Shown: positions 1 to 8,685, counted from the first letter of the stretch. The stretch is 64,000 bases of DNA from Treponema bryantii (GCF_900111035.1 NZ_FOFU01000008.1:1-64000), one strand, 5' to 3'. The notes: a model not told the origin generated them from the sequence alone. Program-made: numbers and translations.

Positions 1-321
1 ATTCCGGATGGAACAAATCTGATTCTTCATTCTGATCAAGGCTGGCAGTATCAGATGTATGATTATCAGAGGCGACTGAAAGAAAAAGGAATCAGGCAAA
101 GCATGTCGCGAAAAGGCAACTGTCTTGATAATTCGGTAATGGAGAATTTCTTTGGATTGCTTAAATCTGAGCTTTTTTATTTACAGGAATTTGAATCTGT
201 TGAACATTTCAAAAAAGAATTAGTTGAATATTTGTCTTGGTACAACGAAAAGAGAATTAAGGTTAAATTAAAAGGACTGACCCCTTTACAATTTAGGAAT
301 CAGTCCTTAAAATCAGCCTAG
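1..321 (+). CDS. IS3-family transposase OrfB, C-terminal part
   Basis: The reading frame is open from base 1, so the gene begins upstream of the window. The visible 106 residues are the end of an rve (DDE) integrase core. HSDQGWQY is the segment after the second catalytic Asp, SMSRKGNCLDNSVMENFFG carries the third acidic residue (Glu in MENFFG), and YNEKRIKVKLKGLTPLQFR is the usual IS150 C-terminus. In this family OrfB is normally made as an OrfAB fusion by a -1 frameshift; OrfA is not visible. The visible part shows no internal stop or frameshift, so the copy may be intact. Confidence 0.9.
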   Translation: MPDGTNLILHSDQGWQYQMYDYQRRLKEKGIRQSMSRKGNCLDNSVMENFFGLLKSELFYLQEFESVEHFKKELVEYLSWYNEKRIKVKLKGLTPLQFRNQSLKSA

Positions 322-352
322 TTAAAGTGTCCAATAATTGGGGTGCACTTCA
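1..352 (+). mobile_element. IS3/IS150-type insertion sequence, right end only
   Basis: The window opens inside an insertion sequence. The 3' part of the transposase gene ends at 321 and is followed by a terminal inverted repeat whose reverse complement begins TGAAGTGCACCCCAATTATT, typical of IS150-group IS3 elements. The outer end is at about 352, because TG/CA ends are expected. The left end lies outside the window, so completeness, target duplication and activity cannot be judged. It sits 23 bp from the 3' end of tRNA-Gln. Confidence 0.8.
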
Positions 353-375
353 GAATAGCTCGCTTTTTTATTTTC

Positions 376-447
376 TGGGTCGACAGGATTCGAACCTGTG
401 GAATGACGGCACCAAAAGCCGTTGGCTTACCGCTTGCCGACGACCCA
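376..447 (-). tRNA. tRNA-Gln (anticodon UUG)
   Basis: Read on the minus strand this 72-nt segment folds as a tRNA. The acceptor arms TGGGTCG and CGACCCA pair. The anticodon stem ACGGC/GCCGT encloses the loop TTTTGGT with anticodon TTG. The T arm ACAGG-TTCGAAT-CCTGT is canonical. CCA is not encoded. It lies 25 nt downstream of spoVG in the same direction, so it is probably transcribed from the ispE-spoVG unit or from its own promoter in the short gap. Confidence 0.95.
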
Positions 448-472
448 AAGATGCCTAGTATTATATAATATT

Positions 473-754
473 TTAGTCGTCTGGGGAAGTACCTGTTTCA
501 ACATGACCGGCATTATATTCTGCGAGGATTTTGTCCTGCAGTTCGGTACGGAACTCTGGGCTGATAGGATGGGCTACATCCTTGTATTCCCCGTTGGCAG
601 TTTTTCGGCTTGGCATTGCAATGAACAGGCCGCTTTTGCCTTCGATAATTTTTACATTGTGAACAACAAAGCAGTTATCAAAAGTAACTGTAACGTAAGC
701 ACGGAGCTTACCTTCGTCCTCAACCTTTCTAATTCTCAATTCGGTAATCTGCAT
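473..754 (-). CDS. spoVG: SpoVG family regulator
   Basis: This 93-residue protein has the SpoVG signature: an N-terminal MQITELRIRKVEDEGKLRAY and a core with IIEGKSGLFIAMPSRK followed by HPISPEFR. SpoVG is a small DNA/RNA-binding regulator found in Firmicutes and spirochaetes; in Borrelia it binds nucleic acid. The start is supported by GGAGG ten bases upstream. It follows ispE by 42 nt, matching the known Gram-positive linkage of ispE and spoVG, and precedes tRNA-Gln. The C-terminus is short and acidic, as in the family. Its targets cannot be read from the sequence. Confidence 0.95.
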   Translation of the reverse strand: MQITELRIRKVEDEGKLRAYVTVTFDNCFVVHNVKIIEGKSGLFIAMPSRKTANGEYKDVAHPISPEFRTELQDKILAEYNAGHVETGTSPDD

Positions 755-796
755 AAATCATCTACCTCCGCAAAATTACACCGCAAAACTATAATC

Positions 797-1666
797 TTAT
801 ACAGTCCGCGCTAATTTACAGTTCCAAGAATCTGCGAGTTTTTCTACTGCAGATTCAGCCAGCTGCCTGGAAGCAAATACCCCAAAAACTGTTGAACCGG
901 AGCCTGACATTTGTGCGTAATTACAGTTCAGGGCTTTTAAAGCCTCAATTGCTCGCCCAATCTCTTCGTATTTTTTAGAAATCACGGGCGTAAAAGTATT
1001 AATAAAAGTCCAGTTTTCCGGCGGCTTTCTGTAAACCAGCTCTAGCTCATCAAATTCAGGACTTACCAAAACTTTTCCACCGGCAAAAGCCTCATCCACC
1101 AGAGCATAAGCTTCTTTAGTGGAAGAGCTCACCTTAGGAAAAATCAATACCAGGAAAAGGTCTTCTCGCCCATGGATTTTCTTTACCACTTCACCACGAC
1201 CAGATACCAGAGCACAGCCCCGGCCTTGTTCATCGCAGTGCATAAAGAAAAAAACATCACTGCCTGTCTCGGCAGCAATATTATCCAGATCGCTGTCAGA
1301 TAACCTTACGTTACAAAGCTTTTCAAGCATTCTTACCAGAGCGGCTGCATCAGAAGAACCACCGCCAAGGCCTCCTCCAGAAGGAATTCCCTTCTTTAGT
1401 TCAACCTTAACACCTGGCACCTCACAGTCCACAACCTTACAAAATGCATTGTAAGCCTTTGTAAGAGTATTATTCTCAGGCAGTTCCATGTCGCTGCAAT
1501 GCACAAAACAGCCTTTTTCTGCTGTTACTGTCAAAGTCAACTCGTCAAATAAATCAACAGTCTGGAAAATACTCTCAATGCCATGAAATCCGTCTGCACG
1601 TCCGGGAAGTACCCGAAGACCAAAATTTATTTTTGCATACGCCCAGCCAGAAATTTCATGTTCCAT
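797..1666 (-). CDS. ispE: 4-diphosphocytidyl-2-C-methyl-D-erythritol kinase
   Basis: A GHMP-superfamily kinase of 289 residues that phosphorylates CDP-methylerythritol in the MEP isoprenoid pathway. The N-terminal AYAKINFGLRVLPGRADGFH is the substrate-binding start. The glycine-rich ATP motif is IPSGGGLGGGSSDAAAL near residues 94-111. The C-terminal AQMSGSGSTVFGVF is the third GHMP motif. Length is normal. The ATG lies only 7 nt after a strong TATAAT and has no Shine-Dalgarno sequence, so the mRNA is probably leaderless. It is first in an operon with spoVG. Confidence 0.95.
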   Translation of the reverse strand: MEHEISGWAYAKINFGLRVLPGRADGFHGIESIFQTVDLFDELTLTVTAEKGCFVHCSDMELPENNTLTKAYNAFCKVVDCEVPGVKVELKKGIPSGGGLGGGSSDAAALVRMLEKLCNVRLSDSDLDNIAAETGSDVFFFMHCDEQGRGCALVSGRGEVVKKIHGREDLFLVLIFPKVSSSTKEAYALVDEAFAGGKVLVSPEFDELELVYRKPPENWTFINTFTPVISKKYEEIGRAIEALKALNCNYAQMSGSGSTVFGVFASRQLAESAVEKLADSWNCKLARTV

Positions 1667-1673
1667 TAATATA

Positions 1674-1701
1674 ATTATATACTACTTTTGCTAGTAGTCA
1701 A
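1674..1701 (-). promoter_or_regulatory. ispE-spoVG promoter, with inverted repeat in the spacer
   Basis: On the minus strand there is TTGACT (1701-1696), a 16-bp spacer and TATAAT (1679-1674), then 7 nt to the ispE ATG. Start of transcription would fall at or next to the ATG. The spacer and the 3' half of the -35 box are covered by an inverted repeat, ACTACT-N6-AGTAGT at 1681-1698, which could be an operator. The boxes are seen; promoter activity and a repressor are inferred. Confidence 0.75.
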
Positions 1702-1711
1702 ACTTTTTTCG

Positions 1712-1740
1712 TTTATGACTTTTGTCTCAAAAGTCATAAA
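1712..1740. repeat. Perfect 13-bp palindrome, 3-nt loop
   Basis: The arms TTTATGACTTTTG and CAAAAGTCATAAA pair perfectly around TCT. It lies in the divergent gap between ispE and the 1830 gene, just upstream of the ispE -35 box. There is no T-run on either side, so it is not an obvious terminator. A regulator-binding site or the terminator of an absent gene is possible. Confidence 0.7.
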
Positions 1741-1829
1741 AAAACTTTTAAATTTTATAAATCTATTGTAAAATTAAATATCAATAAAAAAAAATTGAAC
1801 TAAATAATAAAAAGTTTTGGAGTTAAAAA

Positions 1830-2807
1830 ATGAAAAAATCAGTTTTCGCATTAATTTTCCTTTTATTATCTGTTTTTGTTTATGCTGATAATCCTGAGCC
1901 TCAGGAAGAAGAACCGCAGCTTTTTTATGTAATTACCGCAGAAGAATTACAGCACTTTTTCCAATGCTGGAACTGGCTGCAAAATTGGGAAGAGGGTAAA
2001 ATTAAAATTCCTGATGATGAATTTGCAAGGGTATATGAAAATCAGATCGGAAAGAAGCTTTTTTCTGCAATGCTTTATGAAAGCTTTTTTATAAACACAA
2101 AGAATAAAAATATTCAGAAACAGGTTAAAAAATATATTCAGAAAAACAATCTGGAAGAACAGCCTTTTGAAAAAGCCCTGTTGAAAAAATACAGTTCAAA
2201 GAAAACAACCAGTAAACAGGGAGATAAGAAAGTTATTCAATATTCTTATAAGGATTCTGAATTTGATGAGAATATAAATCTGTCAGATTTTTATGAAGTA
2301 CATCCTTTTAATGATGAATTTGGAATTATGCTGTTCAATAATGACTGGAATGTTATGGCGAAACGGTCTATGGAAACTAAACAGCCAGTTGATGAAAAGA
2401 AATTAATTTACATCATTGGCGGTGGAACAAACTCCATGACAATAACTGTAGAAGAATATGAAAATGTAACAGTAAATAATGTAAAAGATATAATCAATAT
2501 TACAAAACTGGATAATATTTCACAAAAGTATAATGATGACTGGTTTTTTGCAGAACCTGAAAAAATCGGTATACTGGAGAACTGTGGTGTTGATAATTAT
2601 TATGTAGGATATGGTATAGGCCCTGATTACTTTGTTCCAGAAATTGCCTGTGCAGATTTTGTAACTTGCATGTATAAGAAAAGTACAAACAAAGTTTATA
2701 AAATGCATATATATATGAATTATTCGAAAATTAATATAAATTATGAAATACGTAATAGAATCTATAACTATTTGAAGTTCTTTACCTTATTCTGCTATTG
2801 TGATTAA
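1830..2807 (+). CDS. Hypothetical exported protein
   Basis: I do not recognise this 325-residue protein. It begins with a clear Sec signal peptide (KK, a hydrophobic run, then FVYADNP), with likely cleavage after VYA, so the mature protein should be periplasmic or surface-exposed. There is no lipobox. The mature part is rich in Lys, Asn and Tyr, with an acidic and Pro-rich N-terminus (PEPQEEEPQ). TTGGAG stands about ten bases before the ATG. The base composition is more AT-rich than its neighbours. It is monocistronic: rplY follows with its own promoter. Confidence 0.75.
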   Translation: MKKSVFALIFLLLSVFVYADNPEPQEEEPQLFYVITAEELQHFFQCWNWLQNWEEGKIKIPDDEFARVYENQIGKKLFSAMLYESFFINTKNKNIQKQVKKYIQKNNLEEQPFEKALLKKYSSKKTTSKQGDKKVIQYSYKDSEFDENINLSDFYEVHPFNDEFGIMLFNNDWNVMAKRSMETKQPVDEKKLIYIIGGGTNSMTITVEEYENVTVNNVKDIINITKLDNISQKYNDDWFFAEPEKIGILENCGVDNYYVGYGIGPDYFVPEIACADFVTCMYKKSTNKVYKMHIYMNYSKININYEIRNRIYNYLKFFTLFCYCD

Positions 2808-2825
2808 CAGTAACTTGTCCCAGTC

Positions 2826-2854
2826 TTGAATAACTTACTGATTTCTGTTAATAT
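2826..2854 (+). promoter_or_regulatory. rplY promoter
   Basis: TTGAAT (2826-2831), a 17-bp spacer and TAATAT (2849-2854) stand 39 nt before the rplY ATG. Spacing is ideal and each box has one mismatch to consensus. Confidence 0.6.
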
Positions 2855-2892
2855 TGTTCAATATTTTTAAGGATATAAGGAGCTTTAAGAAA

Positions 2893-3447
2893 ATGAGTAA
2901 GCAGACACTCGAAGCAAAACTTCGTACAGCTACTGGTAAAACAGCTGCTAAAAATCTTCGCAAAGAAGGACGTATCCCTGCCGTTGTTTACAATTCAAAG
3001 GGCGAGGCTACATCTATCGAAGTTGGCGAAGTAGAATTCAACAAGATCTGGAGAACTATCACTCCAACAACTTCTATCACTCTTAACGTTGATGGAAAAG
3101 AATCTCTCGCTTTGATCAAGGACGTTGAATACAACATCCGTAACGACAAAGTTCTTCACGCAGATTTCTTTGCACCAGATGCAGACGAAAAACTCGTTAT
3201 GAAGATTAAGATCCACTACACAGGAACTCCAGCTGGTGTTCTTAAGGGTGGTTTCAAGAAAGAACGCAATAACGAAATCAAAATCAAGGCAGCTATTGCT
3301 GACCTTCCAGAAACAATCACAGCTGATATTTCAGGAATCAACGTTAGTGAAGCTCTCCGCGTAAAGGATCTCAAGCTTGACAGCAAGGTTGAAGTTCTTA
3401 CAAGCGCTGAACTCCCACTCGTAACTGTATCTCCAGCTCGTGGTTAA
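2893..3447 (+). CDS. rplY: 50S ribosomal protein L25/general stress protein Ctc
   Basis: A 184-residue long-form L25 (Ctc type), which binds 5S rRNA in the large subunit. The N-terminal L25 domain contains TGKTAAKNLRKEGRIPAVVY, followed by the C-terminal TL5-like beta domain (ADLPETITADISGINVSEAL). I chose the ATG at 2893 because AAGGAG stands about ten bases upstream and family members begin like MSKQTLEAKLR; an earlier in-frame ATG at 2854 lies inside the promoter. Codon use is that of a highly expressed gene. A strong terminator follows. Confidence 0.95.
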   Translation: MSKQTLEAKLRTATGKTAAKNLRKEGRIPAVVYNSKGEATSIEVGEVEFNKIWRTITPTTSITLNVDGKESLALIKDVEYNIRNDKVLHADFFAPDADEKLVMKIKIHYTGTPAGVLKGGFKKERNNEIKIKAAIADLPETITADISGINVSEALRVKDLKLDSKVEVLTSAELPLVTVSPARG

Positions 3448-3497
3448 TTTCCACACCGCAAGGTACTCGCTAATTAGCACTTTTTAGTGTATAATAA

Positions 3498-3530
3498 AGA
3501 CTGTTCTGTTTTCAGAACAGTCTTTTTTTT
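3498..3530 (+). terminator. Rho-independent terminator of rplY
   Basis: AGACTGTTCTG and CAGAACAGTCT form a perfect 11-bp stem with a TTTT loop, followed by eight or more T. The last T touches the ATG of tilS at 3531. A TATAAT at 3490-3495 overlaps the foot of the hairpin, so tilS transcription may begin inside this structure. Confidence 0.92.
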
Positions 3531-4934
3531 ATGTGTGAGTTTGAGAAGAAAGTTTGGAATGGTTTAATTGAATGCGGCTTACAGCTGGATTCTCCTGCCG
3601 GAAAAGTTATTGGCGGAGGTCAGCGCATCGGTGTTGCCGTATCGGGTGGAGCAGATTCTGTTTCGCTGCTGCTTTCTCTCTCTCAGTTTTTTTCTCCTTT
3701 ATATGTAATCACTGTAAATCATAATATACGGCCGGCTTCGGAGAGTCGCGGCGATGTGGACTTTGTTCTTGAAGTATGCGAAAGACTTCGCCGTGAGGGA
3801 CGGCAGATTGAATGCGATGTCGTGGAACTTGAGCGAGGGGCTGTTGCGGCAGAAGCGGAGAAGCGCGGCGGTGGTATAGAAGAAGCAGCTCGGTATTTAC
3901 GTTACGCGGCGTTCGGACGTTTTGTGACGGAGCGGGGCTTGGATGCTCTATGCCTTGCACATAACCGGAACGATCAGCTGGAGACGGTGCTTATGCGCTT
4001 TTTGCAGGGAAGCCCCGCGGAGGCTGCGGCTGGTATCAGAGCGCGGCGGGAATGTTTTATAAGGCCGCTGCTGGGAGTAACGCGGCGGGAAATCGAGGAA
4101 TATGTGGCTAGCCGGGGCTTTGAGTGGCGGACGGATAAAACTAATTATGAGACGGATTATCTTCGTAATAAGATACGGCTTAAGCTTGTTCCATTTCTTG
4201 ATGAAAACTTTTCCGGCTGGCAGACTGCAGTTCTTAATGGAGCTCAGAAAGCTGCTGAAGATTCAAGGCTTATACAATCATGCATAGAAAAATATCCTCT
4301 TGTACTTACAAAAGACGGTTCAGTTGAACTCCCTTTTTCAGATTTTCTTTCAGCTCCTGATGCTGTAAAATACCGTCTTTTACTTGAGGCTTGCAATAAA
4401 GCCGGTGAGACATCCCGTATACCTCATCAGTTTCTCAAAGATGTAATTTCTGTTTTTAATAACAAAACTGCTAATAATTATGATTATTCTTTTTCAAAGC
4501 ATTTTTCTGATATAGACATCATCTGTGAAAAAAATCATCTTTTTGTAAAAAAACACACAGAAAACAATACGGATTTGTTTTTTTCTGATATAATAGAAGA
4601 AACTGGAACATTTGAGTTTCCTTTCGGGTTTTTAAATGTTTTTAATTACAGGGAGCAGAATGGACAGGGCTTTGTTTCTGTCAGTGCTGCAGAAGGAAGT
4701 GTTATAGACTGTGTTCCGATTCCTTTTCTGGTAAGGAATACAGGTCCAGGTGATACTGTAATCTGTGCTGATAAATCGGAAAAAAAAGTTTCTGATATTT
4801 TTTCAGACTGGCATGTTTCATCTGCTGAACGCCCGCTTATCCCGGTAATTCAGATTTTGAATGAAAAATCCCAGAGCATAAAAGCTGTTCTTGGTGGATT
4901 TTTAGGATATAAGGATTGGATTGTAAAGTTATGA
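3531..4934 (+). CDS. tilS: tRNA(Ile)-lysidine synthase
   Basis: TilS converts C34 of the CAU-anticodon tRNA-Ile to lysidine, an essential modification. The PP-loop SGGADS stands near residues 39-44, followed by VNHNIRPASESRGDVDFV and LAHNRNDQLET, all typical. The C-terminal substrate-binding domains are present; 467 residues is normal. No other Met precedes the PP-loop, so the ATG at 3531 is kept although it directly follows a terminator T-run and has no Shine-Dalgarno sequence. The stop overlaps the next ATG (ATGA). Base composition is split: 3720-4130 is GC-rich and the later half very AT-rich. Confidence 0.93.
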   Translation: MCEFEKKVWNGLIECGLQLDSPAGKVIGGGQRIGVAVSGGADSVSLLLSLSQFFSPLYVITVNHNIRPASESRGDVDFVLEVCERLRREGRQIECDVVELERGAVAAEAEKRGGGIEEAARYLRYAAFGRFVTERGLDALCLAHNRNDQLETVLMRFLQGSPAEAAAGIRARRECFIRPLLGVTRREIEEYVASRGFEWRTDKTNYETDYLRNKIRLKLVPFLDENFSGWQTAVLNGAQKAAEDSRLIQSCIEKYPLVLTKDGSVELPFSDFLSAPDAVKYRLLLEACNKAGETSRIPHQFLKDVISVFNNKTANNYDYSFSKHFSDIDIICEKNHLFVKKHTENNTDLFFSDIIEETGTFEFPFGFLNVFNYREQNGQGFVSVSAAEGSVIDCVPIPFLVRNTGPGDTVICADKSEKKVSDIFSDWHVSSAERPLIPVIQILNEKSQSIKAVLGGFLGYKDWIVKL

Positions 4935-7033
4935 AAAAGTTAGTAATTAGTTGTCTTTTTTCGTTAGTTATTTCCTTTTCTGTAATTGCGCAGAATTCTG
5001 CTGCAGCGGCAAATAAAAATACTGCACTGCGATGTTTAAAACTTGCTGAAAACTGTCTTGTTGCCGGAGACTGGCAGAATGCTTTAAGTCAGGCTGAACT
5101 TGGACTTTCATATGATAATTCAATTTCTGATCTTTATTATATAAAGGCTGCAGCTTCTCTTAATCTTGGTGGAACTAAGGCTGCTGCTCTCCGTCTTTTA
5201 TCTTCTGCTTTTGAACGTTCAAGCTGGGCAGGGTATACAAAGAATGGAGCTCGTATTTTCCTTGCAGATCTTCTTTCTGATACAGGTCTATATGAAGAAT
5301 CTCTTTCTGTTATTGATAGTGAACCATTTATTTATTCTGCAGATGCAGAGTTTATCCGTATAAAGAATTATTATCGTATTGGAACTAAAGATTCTTTGAG
5401 TCAGGCTCGTCAGAGACTTAATAGTGACCGCAGAGTTTATCCATCTGATCAGCGTTTTTCTGAAATCTTTTTCATGTTTGAATCACTTTTTATGAGTGAA
5501 GCTGAACGAGATGGTCTAAAATATACTATCCCTCAGATTGTAATTACAATTGCAGATTCTTATATAGCAAAACTACCTGATTATTCAGACAGAAATCAGG
5601 AACTCGAACTGATGGCTGTTTCTTTTGCCCGTGGAGAGGAAAAACACCGTCTCATAAAAGCAATCGACGCCAAGAACAAGAACCTTAGTGCGCTGCTTGC
5701 TATTGCAGCCTTACGTGCCGGCATTTACACTGATGAGCAGGCTTTTGATATGTTCTTCAGCGCTTCCGGTTCTGAACTCTCTCTTGATTTACTTGAAACT
5801 TTTATTGCACTTCTTTCTGATGAAGCTGTAATTCAGCGTGCTGCAGAAACTCTTGCTGATTATACAGGAACTCTTTATATCGATGAAAATATGGACCTTC
5901 AGTATGAGTTTACAGTTCAATATGAAAATGGCCGTCCTCAGTATATAAAATATGATGGAAATAACGATGGTGAAACAGAACTTTATTCTTCTTGTGATTT
6001 TGGTGCTCCGATTTTTGTTTATTTCAATACAAGTCGAATTCAATTCTTCTATGATACTTTTCCGAGAATTTCAAAGGTTCATTATTCAGATAATAATCTG
6101 ATCTTCAATTTCCTTCATGATGATTTTGTATTTTCACCTTTTGATTTTATGACTGATACAGTTTTTGCACGTACTGGAGCAGAATTCTATATTCCATATA
6201 TTTCAAAAGAAATTGCAATTCCTCTCCCTCAGGAACTCATTGAAAAGGCATCAAGTTTTGAACTTCCTGTTACTGAGCGTGATGACGCAAAAATTGTTTA
6301 TACTCTTTCTGGTGGAAATATCGTATTTGCTGAGTTCTACGAAAAGAATAAACGTTATGCTTACTGTGATTTTACAAAAGAAAGCTCTCTCGTTCGTTTT
6401 GTTGATTATGATAATGATGGCAGTTTTGAAACTACAGAGTTTTATTCAGAAATACCTTTTGCACAGGATGGTCTTCGCTCAGAAGAAAATAACCGCATTG
6501 TTTCAAGTGTATTCAACTTCATAGATGGCCGTTCAGATCTGTATCTCCGCAAAATTCAGGTGGATAGAAATGCAAATACTTTCTGCGAGTTCTCAGAGGA
6601 ATATCTGGAATATAATGGAAAGGTAACTATCTGGGATAATGATGATAATGGGCTTCCAGACTGTCAGTACATTCGCTATCCGCAGAAAACAGATGAGTCA
6701 TTAATCGAAGAGTCTTTGTATTTTGATTCAAATGGACTTCAGATTCTTTCAATCACTCTGGCTGATGGTGTGCCTGTTAAAATGAATTCAGAAGGCACTG
6801 AGGTTATTGTATATGCCGGAGAAACTGAGGGACTCTATTGGATTGATCAGAAAGGAACTTTAGATGAAGAGACTTCTGTTTTAGATTTTGTTTCACGCGG
6901 TCTTGAACAGGGAAAAATAGATTTGTTTGATTATGAAGAACAGAGAATATCAGTTATAAAGGTTGGTTCTTCTTATTTCTGTCGTAAAGTTCCTGCAACT
7001 GTTGTGCCGCTTGAAGAAGGAGCTGCTGAATAA
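4931..7033 (+). CDS. Hypothetical exported protein with TPR-like N-terminus and DxDxDG loops
   Basis: A 700-residue protein starting at an ATGA overlap with tilS, which implies translational coupling. MKKLVISCLFSLVISFSVIA is a Sec signal peptide. Residues about 35-130 look like helical TPR repeats (LKLAENCLVAGDWQNALSQA and similar). The C-terminal half is beta-rich and contains three acidic loops, DGNNDGETE, DYDNDGSFE and DNDDNGLPD, which resemble EF-hand-type calcium loops. The family is not one I can name. The neighbouring lipoprotein protease follows at once, so the two probably act together in the cell envelope. Confidence 0.85.
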   Translation: MKKLVISCLFSLVISFSVIAQNSAAAANKNTALRCLKLAENCLVAGDWQNALSQAELGLSYDNSISDLYYIKAAASLNLGGTKAAALRLLSSAFERSSWAGYTKNGARIFLADLLSDTGLYEESLSVIDSEPFIYSADAEFIRIKNYYRIGTKDSLSQARQRLNSDRRVYPSDQRFSEIFFMFESLFMSEAERDGLKYTIPQIVITIADSYIAKLPDYSDRNQELELMAVSFARGEEKHRLIKAIDAKNKNLSALLAIAALRAGIYTDEQAFDMFFSASGSELSLDLLETFIALLSDEAVIQRAAETLADYTGTLYIDENMDLQYEFTVQYENGRPQYIKYDGNNDGETELYSSCDFGAPIFVYFNTSRIQFFYDTFPRISKVHYSDNNLIFNFLHDDFVFSPFDFMTDTVFARTGAEFYIPYISKEIAIPLPQELIEKASSFELPVTERDDAKIVYTLSGGNIVFAEFYEKNKRYAYCDFTKESSLVRFVDYDNDGSFETTEFYSEIPFAQDGLRSEENNRIVSSVFNFIDGRSDLYLRKIQVDRNANTFCEFSEEYLEYNGKVTIWDNDDNGLPDCQYIRYPQKTDESLIEESLYFDSNGLQILSITLADGVPVKMNSEGTEVIVYAGETEGLYWIDQKGTLDEETSVLDFVSRGLEQGKIDLFDYEEQRISVIKVGSSYFCRKVPATVVPLEEGAAE

Positions 7034-7034
7034 T

Positions 7035-8663
7035 ATGAAACTGTTAGTAAAGTTTTTCTCAATTGCAAGCTTATTGGCCTGTGTATTATTTTGTGTTTCC
7101 TGTAAATCTGTTCGTCAGCCGGCTTCTGTTCCAGAGCCTTTAAACTATTCTGATGAAGATATCGTTCAAAATGAAATTGAACGCATCAATTCTTTTATGG
7201 AAAAAGAACCTGTAAGAGCTTTATGGCGGGCAAGTCTTCTTGGACGAGAAGATGTGATTGAACGATGTATTGATTATCTTTCGACTCGTCTGGAAGCTTC
7301 AATCGAAGATAAAAATTATCTTGATGCAAAAAGATATTATAAATCCATTATTGCTGTAAAGCCGGACTGGAAAGCAAAGACTTATTCCTATTCGCAGATT
7401 GAAAAACTTGCTTATGCTGATATTCCTGGAATTACAAGTGTAAATAAAAAGGTACCTTCAAAGATTTCAGAATGTATGAAGGCTGCTGTTACTATATGGG
7501 TAGACCGTGGAGTAAAAGTTAAAAATGGTGCCGGCTATGCAGACGTAATAATTGGTTCTGGCTTTTTTATTGATGAACGCGGATATATTGTAACAAATCA
7601 TCATGTAATTGATTCTATGGTAAATCCGAAATATGAAGGTTATTCTCGTTTATATATAAAGCTTTCTGATGATAATCTGACAAAGATTCCAGCAAAGGTT
7701 GTTGGTTATGATTCTTTGCTTGATCTTGCACTGCTTAAAGTAGAAATTGTTCCGGAATATGTTCTTAATCTCGGTTCAAGTACAGACCTGGAAATAGGAG
7801 ATAAGATTTCTGCAATAGGAACTCCTGTTGGTCTTGAAGGAACTCTTACTTCCGGTATTGTTTCATCTTTTGACCGTAAACTGCTTGCTCTTGGAAATGT
7901 ATTTCAGATTGATGCAGCTGTAAACTCAGGTAACTCAGGTGGTCCGTTAATCGACAGTAATTTAAAAGTACAGGCAATTGTTTTTGCAGGAATGCTTCAG
8001 TTGCAGGGCTTAAATTTTGCAATTCCTGTTGAATATCTTAAGCAGGAGCTTGTTTATCTTTATGGCCGCGGTGAGATTATTCATCCATGGATCGGCTGTT
8101 TTGGAAATACAAAACGTGAAGGACTTAAAAAGCAGGGACTCGAAGTTCAGTATGTACTTTCCGGAGGCTCTGGATTTATGTCCGGCTTGAAACCTGGCGA
8201 TGTTATTACATCATTTGATGGAAAACAGATTTCATCTCTTGATGATTTTAATTTTATGATGATGTCGTATGAAACAGAAACTATAGTAGAATGCTGTTAT
8301 ATTTCTGCAGATGGTGAAGAAAAGAAATGTCTTGTATATCTGGATAAAAGACCGGAAAATCCATCTGTAACAGTTTATAATTCAGATTTGATTACCAGTT
8401 CTTTTGTTCCTCTTTTTGGAATGAAATTGATTCCTTCATCGACAACAAACAGAAATTCCTATACAATAGAAAAAATTATTCTGGGAAGTACTGCAGACCA
8501 GATGAGTTTTTCTGAGAATGATTCTGTAACTATAAATGGTGTTCAGATTGATCAGAAGAATGAAGTTATAATAACAACACTTGCAACGAAAAGAAAAAAG
8601 AAGGCTTTTCTTGATGTATCTATGAGTCTTGCGACTAGTCTTGATAGCCCGTATTATTTTTAA
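7035..8663 (+). CDS. Lipoprotein HtrA-like serine protease with PDZ domain
   Basis: The start at 7035 has AGAAGGAG about 12 bases upstream. The signal peptide ends at a lipobox-like CVSC, with Cys23 as probable lipid anchor. The trypsin-like domain carries the full triad: His in VTNHHVI, Asp in DLALLKV and Ser in NSGNSGGPL. A PDZ domain follows (SGFMSGLKPGDVITSFDGK), and the C-terminus looks like a second, weaker PDZ. DegP/HtrA proteases degrade or refold envelope proteins. About 115 residues between lipobox and protease are helical and unassigned. It lies between an exported protein and lepA in one operon. Confidence 0.9.
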   Translation: MKLLVKFFSIASLLACVLFCVSCKSVRQPASVPEPLNYSDEDIVQNEIERINSFMEKEPVRALWRASLLGREDVIERCIDYLSTRLEASIEDKNYLDAKRYYKSIIAVKPDWKAKTYSYSQIEKLAYADIPGITSVNKKVPSKISECMKAAVTIWVDRGVKVKNGAGYADVIIGSGFFIDERGYIVTNHHVIDSMVNPKYEGYSRLYIKLSDDNLTKIPAKVVGYDSLLDLALLKVEIVPEYVLNLGSSTDLEIGDKISAIGTPVGLEGTLTSGIVSSFDRKLLALGNVFQIDAAVNSGNSGGPLIDSNLKVQAIVFAGMLQLQGLNFAIPVEYLKQELVYLYGRGEIIHPWIGCFGNTKREGLKKQGLEVQYVLSGGSGFMSGLKPGDVITSFDGKQISSLDDFNFMMMSYETETIVECCYISADGEEKKCLVYLDKRPENPSVTVYNSDLITSSFVPLFGMKLIPSSTTNRNSYTIEKIILGSTADQMSFSENDSVTINGVQIDQKNEVIITTLATKRKKKAFLDVSMSLATSLDSPYYF

Positions 8664-8685
8664 TTTGTGATTCAGGAGCTTTAAA

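Noticed and set aside
422-814. Plus-strand frame opposite spoVG
   Set aside because: It covers the tRNA and spoVG in antisense and resembles no family.
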